64,000 nt of DNA from Gordius sp. MW1 (lineage: Eukaryota; Nematomorpha; Gordioida; Gordea; Gordiidae). The stretch is from NCBI GenBank assembly GCA_964036665.1, contig OZ038526.1:30752001-30816000 (forward strand). The letters run 5' to 3'. A program made the translations under genes and the position numbers. The notes below the pieces were generated by a model that was given only the letters and a program-made list of their open reading frames with translations, had not been told where the DNA came from and did no database searches. This document shows positions 11,258-21,500 of this stretch, piece after piece (positions within the stretch are counted from its first letter, which is position 1; each line of letters opens with the position of its first letter).

Positions 11258-12004
11258 ATGGATATAATTGCTTCGTGGTGCCGAGTGCGAGTGGTGGTTC
11301 AGGCGATTGATCCACTGTACGCCCCAAGCAATTTACATGTGTCGTTTGTGGTGGGTGCAGACAGGGTGCCCCACATGGTCAACTTCCATGAGCAAGTCTA
11401 CCCGAGGAGAGAGATCCGGCCCGGGGGTGAAAGATTTGTGACTATGGGTCGACGTGGCGGAGCGGCTCGTAACGTCGCCCCGAATAGCGAGGATCCCGAT
11501 AGCAAGGATCCCGATTGCAAGGATTCAAGAGAATCCGCAACGCGGCGTAGCCGCTGAGCGCCAGGTAGGGAGGGGCGCGGAAGTTGCCCCGCCGGCGGCG
11601 AATGGCGGCAGGCGACGTCGGGTTATTCGGAGGTGGTGCCATGGGTGTCATCGTCGGCATCGTGGGCTGAGATGTAACCCACAGGTACCGCCGGAAGGTA
11701 GTAATGCCGTAGGCACGGTGGTAGTGAAGCAATGGACGCGTCGGAAATAGTGGCGGGCGCGAACGTTGTTGGGACGGTAGCGCTGCTGGGTGACAGTACC
11801 TTGGTACGGTCGTCCGTGGTGGCGTCACAACAGAGTTTGGTAGCGCCAGGTGAGGCAACGATTGTCAGTCGGGTGGAAACGTTGTCGTTACAGGAAGAGG
11901 AGTCTTTATTGCGTTCTCCTGTAATGGTGGCTCCACCGGATTCGGCAGTTGTGTCGAACGTAGTACGCCGGTCTGCGAATCGGGACCAGCGTGGGGAACC
12001 GTAG
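11258..12004 (+). other. 3' internal region of Gypsy element, unassigned ORFs
   Basis: Between integrase and 3' LTR lies about 950 bases of relatively GC-rich sequence with overlapping frames: 99 codons from 11258, 98 from 11454 and 90 from 11732. A short direct repeat (GGATCCCGATAGC / GGATCCCGATTGC) lies near 11490-11520. No envelope-like signal peptide or membrane segment is evident. It may be a lost third ORF or untranslated region. Confidence 0.4.
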
Positions 12005-12149
12005 GCAAGGCGGGAGAATGGGTGAAAGACATCGAGCCCAACTACGTCGTCAGAGGAGCTTTCGATTTCTAATCAATCAAGAGGTCGTGCTACCCGGTTG
12101 CGCTATCTCATTGGTCTTTCCCCGGAGGAAGTTATTTTAAAAAAGATGG

Positions 12150-12418
12150 TGTTGTGAAAGGTGTTTACACTTCCCTATCTCTTCCTTCCTTCCCCCTACC
12201 CCTTTGTATCGTACACGGTCGTTGTCTCTCTCTCGCTTGTTGTTTAGCGAGCGTTATTTCTCTCACGAGAGTATTTTATCGCATATATAAGATGCATGTA
12301 TCGTATATATATATATATCTTCAATTTGCATCAATAAAATAAGTACAACTTTTCTTACGGTAGTCTTTTATACAATATACCTTTTACAACAACTTATTAT
12401 ATACAATGGTTATTTACA
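12150..12418 (+). repeat. 3' LTR of the Gypsy element
   Basis: 269 bases, colinear with the LTR at 5517-5818 (TGTTGTGAAAGG start, GGTTATTTACA end), with a shorter TA tract and AATAAAATAAG. The stretch 12419-13277 that follows is AT-rich with no recognisable gene. Confidence 0.9.
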
Positions 12419-13285
12419 TTTTTATAAATAAAATTTGCATTTCATGAAGTATTAAGTGACATTTTAACTCATTTTTAACTATAAAAGTACCTGATTATAA
12501 ACTTCTATAAAAACTAATTAAGTTTTTGCAGATTAAGATAACCATTATAAAAATTTTTCAAAATCTACCAAGTTTTTGTAGGTAAATTGAATAGGGCTTA
12601 AAATATTTTTGTATTATAGTAAAAATTATTTAAACCTATTTAACATTCATTATTCAAACATATTTTATTTGAAGAAAGAGAGTATATTGGTACATAAATA
12701 ACTAGAATCGAATTGTTTAAAATACTACAATTCAATTAAAATGATTTAAAAGGAACGTTATATAAGTAATATGTCTTCATCTTCCTCTTTTAAAAGGGGC
12801 CAGAAACCACAAAAGATTTAAAATTACAATTTGGGATTAAAATGATATTGATTATTTTAACAAAGATAAGGAATGTTAGGAAGGGAAGATCTTTAGCCTA
12901 TTTTGTTAAAAGAGCCAAAGCCATTTTCAATATAATCCTTAACAGGAGGCTATTGGAATAAAATCCAAGATGGCTTTTTATTTTTTAGCGATATTCGGCT
13001 AGGGCTATGGGGACATAGTTAAGATTTGAGGTGGCAAACAAGTCAATGCCTGTAAAGTCCAATTTAAAAGGCTATTTTCCCGTGGAGTTAGGAACCGTCA
13101 GGAGGCTTATGGAGGGAATTTTGGCCTATTTACTCAAATACCTATATATATATATACCATTTTAGATTTTTTGCCCAATTAAACTAAAGCTGTCAAGGAT
13201 CTTGTAAGGGCATTGTTTTAGTTTGCCATTTCTATAATTTGTCGCTAAAAAGACCTTATGTGTATTGTCAGGAACAATAAAATTG

Positions 13286-14020
13286 GGGAACCGGTCAAAG
13301 GAGCACAGAAATAGGAGCGAAACTCGTCATGGTTGCTCAGATTTGCTCAGGGTTTTTTTTGATATGGTGAATTTGAATTTGTAACAAGTAATATATACAT
13401 AAATTTTTAGAGAATTTATTGGAACTTATCTCATATTATTCATCAGAATTTAACATATTGGCTTAGCACAAAATATTTTATATTAACATGTCCTAGTGAA
13501 ATCATAACAAGTAAATATATGAATATATAAAGATTGTATTGGAACATTTCTCATCATGTATATCAGAATTTAACATATTGTTTTAGCAAATACCTTATCC
13601 TGATGTTATACTTATAATAAAAGTCATTTATGTATGGAAAGATTTTATTGTATAATTTAGCACTTATATTTTTTAAATACCAACTATGGATATTTATAAA
13701 ATTACATATTTTATTTATCCTGATGTTTTTTCATACTTATAATAAAAGTCAATCATGTATGAAAAGATTTTATTGTATCATTTTGTTTATATACATGTGA
13801 TATAATTGCATGATGTATATTGACATTTTATGAGATGATATGTTTTTTAAAAAAAATGAGGGACTGATTTCTTGATTTGGGTTAGGTTTATTTTAAAATT
13901 AATACACCCTTCTTTGTGCAAATTCTTCTTAGAAATAGGTTTGATAGTTTTGCCTTGATTTATTTTCAATAAACAAAGTGTGCTCCTTTTTTTCCTGATG
14001 AGCTCCTTTGACCCCCACTC
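13286..14020. mobile_element. 735-bp hAT-like MITE upstream of Phax
   Basis: Terminal inverted repeats share GGTCAAAGGAGC: left GGGAACCGGTCAAAGGAGCA, right TGAGCTCCTTTGACCCCCACTC. They are bounded by a perfect 8-bp duplication TAAAATTG (13278-13285 and 14021-14028). The interior holds duplicated AT-rich blocks (CAGAATTTAACATATTG twice; CTTATAATAAAAGTCA twice). There is no transposase. The right end is only 110 bases from the Phax start codon. Confidence 0.85.
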
Positions 14021-14130
14021 TAAAATTGTGCATATAACATATGTTCGCGACGAGTTGTAGGGAACCCATTAATTAATTGACATGCCGTTTTAAATCAGTT
14101 TTTAGCCCTATTTAAATTAAATTTTTCTAC

Positions 14131-14689
14131 ATGAACGTTGATTCGCATGTTTATCGAAATAGTAAGCCTGATTGTGTTAATGAGAGTGATGGCGAATGTT
14201 CGAATTATTCTGATAAATATGATTCCAATTTTTCTATATCATGCAAGGAAAATTTTGATCCTGAAGGTAATAAAGAAGTTTCCAATAAACGCAGAAAAAA
14301 TAACATTTGGGCCGAAGTGTTAGAGGATCAACATATATCCACCCGCTTGGGAAAAGTAGCCCATATAGATGGTATTAAAAGGTTTGTGGATAGGGGTCCT
14401 GAAGGCTATCCTATTTCATCAGCTCTTCATAACAAAATTATGTGTCAAAAAAGATTTATTAAAAAGGCCAAAAATACAAGCCAAAAAATATGTTTAACAC
14501 AGGAAGAAATCAATAAATTTAGTGAGCAAACATTGTGTCAACGTCGAAAACATGTTGTATATAGGCTTAAAAAGAATGATGGTTATCAAAAATTTTATAA
14601 TAAATTGAAATTAAGCCCCAATGCAACTAATGAAGAAGCTATAAATGTCATATCTACCTTTTTAAAGGAAACAAATTTAGTATTGCTCA
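14131..14689 (+). CDS. Phax: Phax exon 1 (coding)
   Basis: Starts at the first ATG of the frame, after an A/T-rich leader. It carries the NNIW motif and the start of the RNA-binding domain. Donor A|GTAATT leaves phase 1. The open frame runs on a further 41 bases but departs from family similarity exactly at this donor. Confidence 0.85.
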
Positions 14690-15965
14690 GTAATTATTAT
14701 ATGCTTACATTTTTATATTTTAATAGATAAAATTGTTTCAACTGTTGGTATTGCAAAAACACTTGAAATTTTATGTGAAACTGATGCTATACAACGCATG
14801 GGAGGTTTATACACTATGGTAGGAAATTATAAAAAATAATTTTTTATGAATTGTTCATTAAGCCTTATTTTTTTTTTAATGTTATAAGAATTTATCTATT
14901 GATTAGCAACAATATGTATATTTAAAGATTTTTTACACCAAATTATTTATACTTTGTATTTAGAATGGTGAACGTAAAAGAACGTTTGGAGGTGTTTTTA
15001 TAATAATGGTAAAAGTTGATTTTTCAATTAGCAAGGAAATGAAAAATGAAATTTTTGGCAAAGATGAAATAACTAAGCAACTTAGAGAATCTGAAATTTC
15101 AAGTACAAAGCTTTTACTTTTGTAACTTGAATGATTTATGAAACACACAACCCCCTTTTTAAAAATAAATTAATTAGTGTAATAATTGACTACAAATACA
15201 TTTATGCTAAAAGGTGATTTAAAGACAACACTTATGATTATTTTAATTTTAGCAACTTTTAAAATTAAATTTAAGAAAGGCACAGCTCATCAAATTTCAT
15301 AAAAAATGCCATATAACTAAATGTTACATTAATTATATAATGTTAGAGACATATTAATTGCTATACAATTTATATGCTCACCCATGCTCTTAACTAAACG
15401 CAATTTTCACAAAAGTGGACATAATTTAAAAATAAACAAATTCAAAAATATGTTTTAAATATTACAATTATTATAAATTGGATTGTAAATTTAAAAATAT
15501 TTCTTTTGTTCGTTACATCTGTCTATACTATTAAATACTAATCAAGTGTGTCATTCTTGTTAAATATCACTTTATACGCTATATTTATCCCTAACTCAAT
15601 GATGCTTATTTTAAAAACAAGAAAATTTCAATGGTAACAATGAAGATGAAATCATGCCAGAAGATGATAATGCGAGTAATCCATCAACCTCAGGGCATTC
15701 CTCCATGACACAAAATAGTGTGGACACTTGCTCAAACCCAGGAGCAGTTCCCAATAATAAACCTGGCAAGAAAAAAACTAATCATAAAAAACGGAGTGTC
15801 CCACGTTTACCTGTTGAAATAAGGCGAGACAATCGTTTTCTTTACGCCAACTCTTTTATGAGCAAAAACCATAAGCCAAATGGTAGCAAGATCCATAAAC
15901 AGCCTTTGAGTAATGGGATAAAGGAAAATGGCCCAAAAAGATCAATTGATACCATGACAGATTGA
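14131..15965 (+). CDS. Phax: PHAX, phosphorylated adaptor for snRNA export
   Basis: Exons 14131-14689, 14727-14818, 14964-15102 and 15622-15965 join with agreeing phases to about 377 aa, close to the human protein (394 aa). PHAX bridges capped U snRNA with the cap-binding complex and the exportin CRM1 and carries it out of the nucleus; it shuttles between nucleus and cytoplasm. Visible features: an acidic, Ser-rich N-terminus; the NNIWAEVLEDQ motif (residues 57-67) typical of the family; and the RNA-binding domain from about residue 125, ending in the signature GGLYTM followed by NGERKRTFGGVF (about 212-229), which corresponds to the human GGLFIMNGSRRRTPGGVF. The C-terminus is acidic then basic and poorly conserved. 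The first two introns are tiny (37 and 145 bases); the third junction is less certain. It converges on Mrtf. Confidence 0.88.
14727..14818 (+). CDS. Phax: Phax exon 2
   Basis: Acceptor TTTTAATAG|AT supplies two bases to complete the codon. It encodes KIVSTVGIAKTLEILCET and MGGLYTM, aligning without gaps to the human KKAIELLMET and GGLFIM region. Donor ATG|GTAGGA. Confidence 0.88.
14964..15102 (+). CDS. Phax: Phax exon 3
   Basis: Acceptor TTTGTATTTAG|AAT, phase 0. It encodes NGERKRTFGGVF and the SISKEMKNEIF segment, the most diagnostic part of the PHAX RNA-binding domain. I chose donor TCAA|GTACAA because it leaves phase 1, matching the next exon; without splicing the frame stops 19 bases later. 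Confidence 0.78.
15622..15965 (+). CDS. Phax: Phax last exon (C-terminus)
   Basis: Acceptor AACAAG|AA gives two bases, in phase with exon 3. It encodes an acidic NNEDEIMPEDD stretch, a Ser/Thr-rich segment and a basic KPGKKKTNHKKRS run that could be a nuclear localisation signal, then stops at 15965. Assignment to Phax rests on phase, strand and position more than on similarity. A small additional exon in 15103-15621 cannot be excluded. Confidence 0.62.
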
Positions 15966-16221
15966 GGTATACACATAGCCTTTGTAAAGCTCTCTTTTGA
16001 TATTTTTTAAAAAAATTTGCTTACTAAATAATTTATTACAAAACATTTTTAAAATATAAATACCCTTAGTATGTAGTTATTAAATTTTATATCTACAGGA
16101 ACGTGGTGACAAATGACTTTACCTTGGGCCCCGTGTCCATTAATTATAATGAATTGTTTTGCTCATGTTAACATAATCTAACAATTATTGTGTTTATAAC
16201 TTGTAGTTACATTTTATTATT

Positions 16222-16227
16222 AATAAA
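16222..16227 (+). terminator. Poly(A) signal candidate for Phax
   Basis: AATAAA 257 bases after the Phax stop codon, the first such signal in that direction. Confidence 0.5.
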
Positions 16228-16293
16228 ACATTTCCCGAATGCATGTTGTTTCCTAATGAATGAATATATTTAAGTCATAGCTATCAAGTAATA

Positions 16294-16623
16294 CAGTCGA
16301 AACTTCTTAGTCGCAAATCGGATTATCGCGAAAATCTTTTAATCGCGAAGTTAACCGCCATTTTGTTTTTTTTAAACGATAATATTAACAAAAACATCGT
16401 TTATTGACAAATCGCTTATTAGTACAATATCGGATATTCAAAAACATTTTCGAGTCCTTAAATCAACCAGATAATTATATAAAATATCGTTTTATTGCGA
16501 AGCGTATGGAATGAATATTTAATATGATGTAAATATACTTTTATTTCCATCGTTTAATCGCGAAATATCGGTTAATCGCGAAAAATTCAGGCCCAAGGCT
16601 TTGCAATTAAACGGTTTTGACTG
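16294..16623. mobile_element. pogo/Tigger-like MITE
   Basis: A 330-bp element with inverted ends CAGTCGAAAC and GTTTTGACTG flanked by TA on both sides, the target duplication of the Tc1/mariner-pogo group. The motif AATCGCGAA recurs inside in both halves. Non-coding. It lies just beyond the Phax poly(A) signal. Confidence 0.8.
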
Positions 16624-17510
16624 TATATTTAAAAATTTCATTTATTAACGTTACCAAAATTCTAATAATTTAGTGAAGGATTAATGTAATATAAGTTAGA
16701 ACCTTATAAAGTTGCCAAGGTATTTTTGTGTAATTACTTTTTTATTGTAAAAATCTTAATCAATTCATCATGGCCTATTTTTTGAGTTATCTTCTATTTA
16801 GCCATATATTTTTTAATGTGAAGGAAGATATAAAACTTACCACACCTTTAATGTGGTCTCGCCAAAGATTGGATCCCTAACAATTTCATAATTTGAAACT
16901 TGATTAAAAGTTAAATTTTCCCCGACTGACCCTGAGATGGTTATTTGCTTAAATTCAGCCCAACCTTGTATAATTTTTAATCTTACATTAGGTGCATTGC
17001 AAAATTATTTGATAGCAATTAAAATTCAAACCCTGTTCAATAACCCATGCAGAATTATAACACATAGTATTTAGTAATAAAGGTCCAGCCTGTTTCAATG
17101 GGCAACAAAATCCGGCTCAAGTCGGGCTGGCTCGAAGTTGGGTCATAAAAATGTGCAGAATTTTGCCATTTTTTCACATTTATTAAATAAATTGTTCGAT
17201 AAACAATTGGCTAATTAACTCCTTTAATCATTCCTGCTGCGTTTAACAAATTCTCTCATCTAATATTTTTTATTTGATAATTTCAGAATTATAGAAAATT
17301 TAGATTTACGTTGCGTTAATATTTTATAAATATAGTTAAGTCGGGTTCGGGTGAAACTTTTAAATAATTTTTGGGTTTCGGTTTTAATTAGTGGGTTTTC
17401 AATTAGGTTTATGTTGGATATAATGTACTTTGCACAAAAATGTAATATTTTGTATGTCATTCTCAAGCAATTCATTCGAAAAATAGGTGAGGCTAATGAA
17501 TCATTTGACT

Positions 17511-17516
17511 TTTATT
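17511..17516 (-). terminator. Poly(A) signal candidate for Mrtf
   Basis: AATAAA on the minus strand (TTTATT on plus), about 525 bases past the Mrtf stop. It is the only canonical hexamer I found in that stretch. The plus-strand flank 16630-18030 is otherwise gene-free, with a few GGGCTCGGG-type repeat scraps near 17110-17150 and 17340-17400. Confidence 0.35.
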
Positions 17517-18038
17517 TTCATTAATACATTTTTTATAATCGCGACAAAACGATTGGCATGGGCATAATCTTCAATTCTATATTCAATCAATGGTAGTACA
17601 TATCATATATATATATATATAGATAAAATAAATAAAACGAAAAGCAGTCGAGACTATAAAAATATGGGTGTTGAAATTAGTTCAGTTATATTTTAGCAAA
17701 ACACATTTAATTAATGTAAATTAAGTTCTCCTTTATATGCAGACATAGGTATATATTTTAGTTTTACACTACTAAATATTCGCGTATGTGTTATGTGCAC
17801 GATCGGATGCGTTTTCAAATGCATGAGTGTTTTTTAACAGATAGAGTAGGGGCGGGATATTAAATTTTAGAGCAGCCAGATTCATGATTCCATTAATACA
17901 TAGGAATGAAAGTTGGAGGGTGTTGAATGTATCGGATAGCAGTGATATCAAAATAGTAAAACCCAAAATTTGCTAAAATGCATATATATATAATATATAG
18001 TGTTACATAGGTGAATATTTGTTTTATATGATGGCCTT

Positions 18039-18542
18039 TTAATCTGCCGTCATGAGTTTATCCCAATTAAATGTATTTATGTCGATGGGGAGGGGTGAGT
18101 TAGATAGCATCTCCAAGTCATCTTCGGGAGGGAAAAGGTCTAAAAAATCTGCGTGGTTGAAGGGGGCAGGGACGGGGTTAGGCATTTGGACAAAATATTG
18201 ATTTTGATTGTCATCCGGCGGCTTAAAATTTGTCGGGACATTGAGGTCCGATATTGGTCGTTCATTTTTATAAGTGGTCGTAGGGTTTTGATGGGGTGGG
18301 GCAGCTTGAGCTTTAGCTCTGTTCATGTATTCTGAGAGGAAGGAATCGAAACCCAGCTTTTGCCTTTCAGCTAATGATAAATCCTCCAACAAGAGATCTG
18401 TGTTGTGTGAATGGAATTGTTGATGATTTGTTAAGGTGGCCGTCACTTTTTTCGCCTGAGTCACTTGAGGAGAATAACACGGGTTCGTAGGCGTGTTATT
18501 ACTTCTACACGAGGATGCTTGCTGTCGCGGGGTAATGTGTGA
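18039..18542 (-). CDS. Mrtf: Mrtf last exon (C-terminal activation region)
   Basis: Acceptor TACCCACAG|TCA, phase 0; an upstream CATAG acceptor is an alternative. 167 codons to TAA at 18039. It encodes LLLEDLSLAERQKLGFDSFL, Pro-rich segments and an acidic, hydrophobic end (HADFLDLFPPEDDLEML, then INTFNWDKLMTAD) typical of the transactivation domain. Confidence 0.85.
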   Translation of the reverse strand, partial: SHITPRQQASSCRSNNTPTNPCYSPQVTQAKKVTATLTNHQQFHSHNTDLLLEDLSLAERQKLGFDSFLSEYMNRAKAQAAPPHQNPTTTYKNERPISDLNVPTNFKPPDDNQNQYFVQMPNPVPAPFNHADFLDLFPPEDDLEMLSNSPLPIDINTFNWDKLMTAD

Positions 18543-21500
18543 CTGTGGGTATGTAGCTATGTTAAAAGAGAAAATTATAATATACATATCATAAAACGGG
18601 GAAAAATAAACTTGTTCCCTTTTTATTTTGAGTGTGCCAATTTTCAACTTAAATTTAGTCTTGTTATTTGGCGCGACTCATTAGACCTAAGCTGTTGAAA
18701 GTAGTAAATAGACTTAGTACCATCACAACCAAAAGAGTATATATGGTGAGAGCTTCCATGGTGTAAGGCCCTTTAATGATCCCCTCCCCTATGGTCCTAA
18801 ATCTTATATAAAACTGCTACGAGTCTAGCGCTATTATCTTTATAGTGCCGCCACATGTGCCGTATTTTAAACTACAATTCTTTAGATTAATTATACCTAA
18901 TTGTACAGAACAGCACATAGCGTGTTGACAATAACATCTAAGCATATATATATATATATCTAATCGCACATCCGAGTCTCTATGACAAAATGTAACACCA
19001 ATGGTCGGTTACACCCACATTAAAAGTCGTAAAAAGAAAAGAAGACTGTAGTGAAACTATTAAATGTTGAGTTCATTTACCATAGCACAAGGTTAAAAAA
19101 GAAAGAATACATGAGGAGACTTAACTTGAATTTGAATGTTTATCGTTACTTACACGATTTATATATTCCTTACTATTGTTATGATTTCGATGTAATAAAA
19201 TACACTATCAACCCTTTTTACTATAAGACTAACACTTATGGTATGGCTATTTTATTTTTATGCACACCATAATATCACTCTACCAGACCCCTGGGCGCGC
19301 CCGTTACATCACTACTTAAAGTTATTTATGATTTACCTAGATTGAGTGAAGGCGATGCCATGACTAAAGGTTCCAACGTTGCTTTGCCATTAGTCTGAGG
19401 TGCAACCTTGAAAAAAAGGTAAGATATCAAAAATTTTAAAATATATAAACTTGGGGGGTGCCGTATGTTTCAGAAAACGAAGCTGTGTCCTGTCCTTTAG
19501 GAAGCTTGAGATTCTTCAATTGATGCGTCAATACTTGATGTTGCATGATTATTTCGTTATAATTTTCCAACATATTTACGTAACTTTGCCCTTGGCATCC
19601 CTTCTCATCCGTGTCCCATCGCTTGTCATTATTGCTTACAGTAATGGGCGCGTCATTTGATTCTTCATAAAAATTCACGTGTTAAAAAGATAATTTGCCA
19701 ACTTCTTAAAACTTAAATCTTTAATTTCAAAAGATATTAGAAAATAATCATTGTTTCCTAACTTATAATAAATTTTTAATCAACAGTATCGAATTGCAAA
19801 ATTAAACAGGGTCTAAAAAAGGCACCCACTTGGCACGTTTGAAACGATTCTCTGCTGGTTGAGTAAGGGCTGATTTCTAAACAAATTTCCAGCGGCAGCA
19901 GGGATTTGAATGCTTTTGGGTGAAGCATTAAATTTTTCCGTAGCCGCAGCCAGCTGAATTTCCAATTCCAATTGAGATCGATTCAATTGACGTTGCAATT
20001 CCGCTATCTTTTCCCGTTGCAATTTTATCGCTATCGGTAAAGGAATTTCAACTTCTGTGCCACAACCGTTTGTTAGTCTGCCTTCGTTAGTTTGCTGGTT
20101 ATATGAATCTTTTAATCCGTGAAGAATTGAAGATGGGCTGCTGTTATTGTCCGTAATTGTATAGGGCGCAGCTAATTGTGGGATTGGTCTGTTGTGATCA
20201 GCGGATGGACACGAATCTTTAGGGGCACCGTTAGAGGCAGGGTGATAGGTGGGAGAAGTTCTTATAGCTGCTAGGAAAATGGCAAGTTAGTATTAAATTA
20301 AAGCATTCTTAAGGCGATACTTGTTTCGGCAGAGCTGGACTAAGTTTATACGAATAATTAAACGGTACCTTTACGTTTAGCATGTCGTAAAAACGGCTGG
20401 GTTGTATTTGGTCGACCTTTGGTTTTGGTCAACTAGACATAAACAGCCCAAAAGGGTTTTTGGTACGGTTATGTTTGGTTGACTTCTAGCCTTAGTCAAA
20501 ATTTGAAAAACAGACCAAACTCGACCGTTAGATTTAGTTAAACGAAAGGTCGACCAAACAAAACCCAGCCGGTTTTACAACACTATTGGTCACCATGGCT
20601 CGGCTCATATTATGGTATCTTATCATTTAAAATCTTCACTTTGGTAACACAATATTAAACATACTGTACCATATAAATTATCATAATTCTCAAATTGTCA
20701 GTAATTCATGTATTAAAATTTTGGTTAAAATTTATCTATTAGGATGTCTTTTGCTTATAAATTAAATGCTGTTCAAAATAATACTTATCACTACCTTATT
20801 AATTCTTATAGCAGATCGGACGTGGTGTCTTAAACGAACATATTATAGGTTAAAAGCTTAAAATATTTAGAGGCAAAAAAAAACTCAAAATTTAATAGCG
20901 AGGAACTTAGTTGCTATATATCAATGTTACTTTGGGAAGTGATAGCGCGCCACAACTATAGTTACTCATTTTAAAAATAAAGCTTTATTTAACAAATTCC
21001 ATGATATTAGTAGTCAAATCTCAAATGATTTTAAAGTCGTCCTAGAAAAATAAAAACCGAAACCCTATTAAATGCCCTAAAAAAATATTATTTAAAATAT
21101 AAACTTCCCCCAAAATAAGGCTTTCGTGTGACGATTTTTCACACTAAACTGCTAGATTTAATTAAATGAGCTTAAGTATAGCGAGCTTAAAAACAGCTGC
21201 AAATTTTTAGCACTAACATACCTCTTTGAGCGGTGTGCGACAGTATGTTATTCTGGTTCATAAACAGCGTATTTTGTTGATCCCTCAATTGTCTCAGATT
21301 ATTAGCGAGTAGTAAGAGCGTCATCATATCGCTGCTTAGAGCGGCACCGCTGCTAATATTGGGAGTCAAAAATTGCCCAGTTCCCATAGGCGTTTCGACG
21401 CTGGGGCTGCTTAGCCTCATATGAGAGCCAGAGTCTAGTATATATGAAAAAGCAATTGAGCAATTTAAACCACTTTAGGCTTTGCACAACCCCGCTAATT

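Larger units (their letters stand above)
5517..12418 (+). mobile_element. Gypsy-type LTR retrotransposon with both LTRs
   Basis: Two direct LTRs begin TGTTGTGAAAGGTGTTTACA and end GGTTATTTACA, flanked by TTTTT on both sides (5512-5516 and 12419-12423), a 5-bp target duplication. Between them on the plus strand lie a zinc-knuckle ORF, an aspartic protease, reverse transcriptase, RNase H and integrase in Gypsy order (PR-RT-RH-IN). A TGGTGATAGCGG stretch just after the left LTR is a possible primer-binding site. The element is dead: there is a stop after the protease active site, frameshifts near 9650 and 10735, and most of the integrase core is lost. A 1.15 kb CTCGT element (6088-7241) is nested between the 5' LTR and the zinc-knuckle ORF, so it inserted later. 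Confidence 0.92.

Noticed and set aside
20378-20585. Regulatory palindromes (GGTCGACC) as a transcription-factor site array in Mrtf
   Set aside because: They belong to a dispersed MITE family found in and out of the gene.
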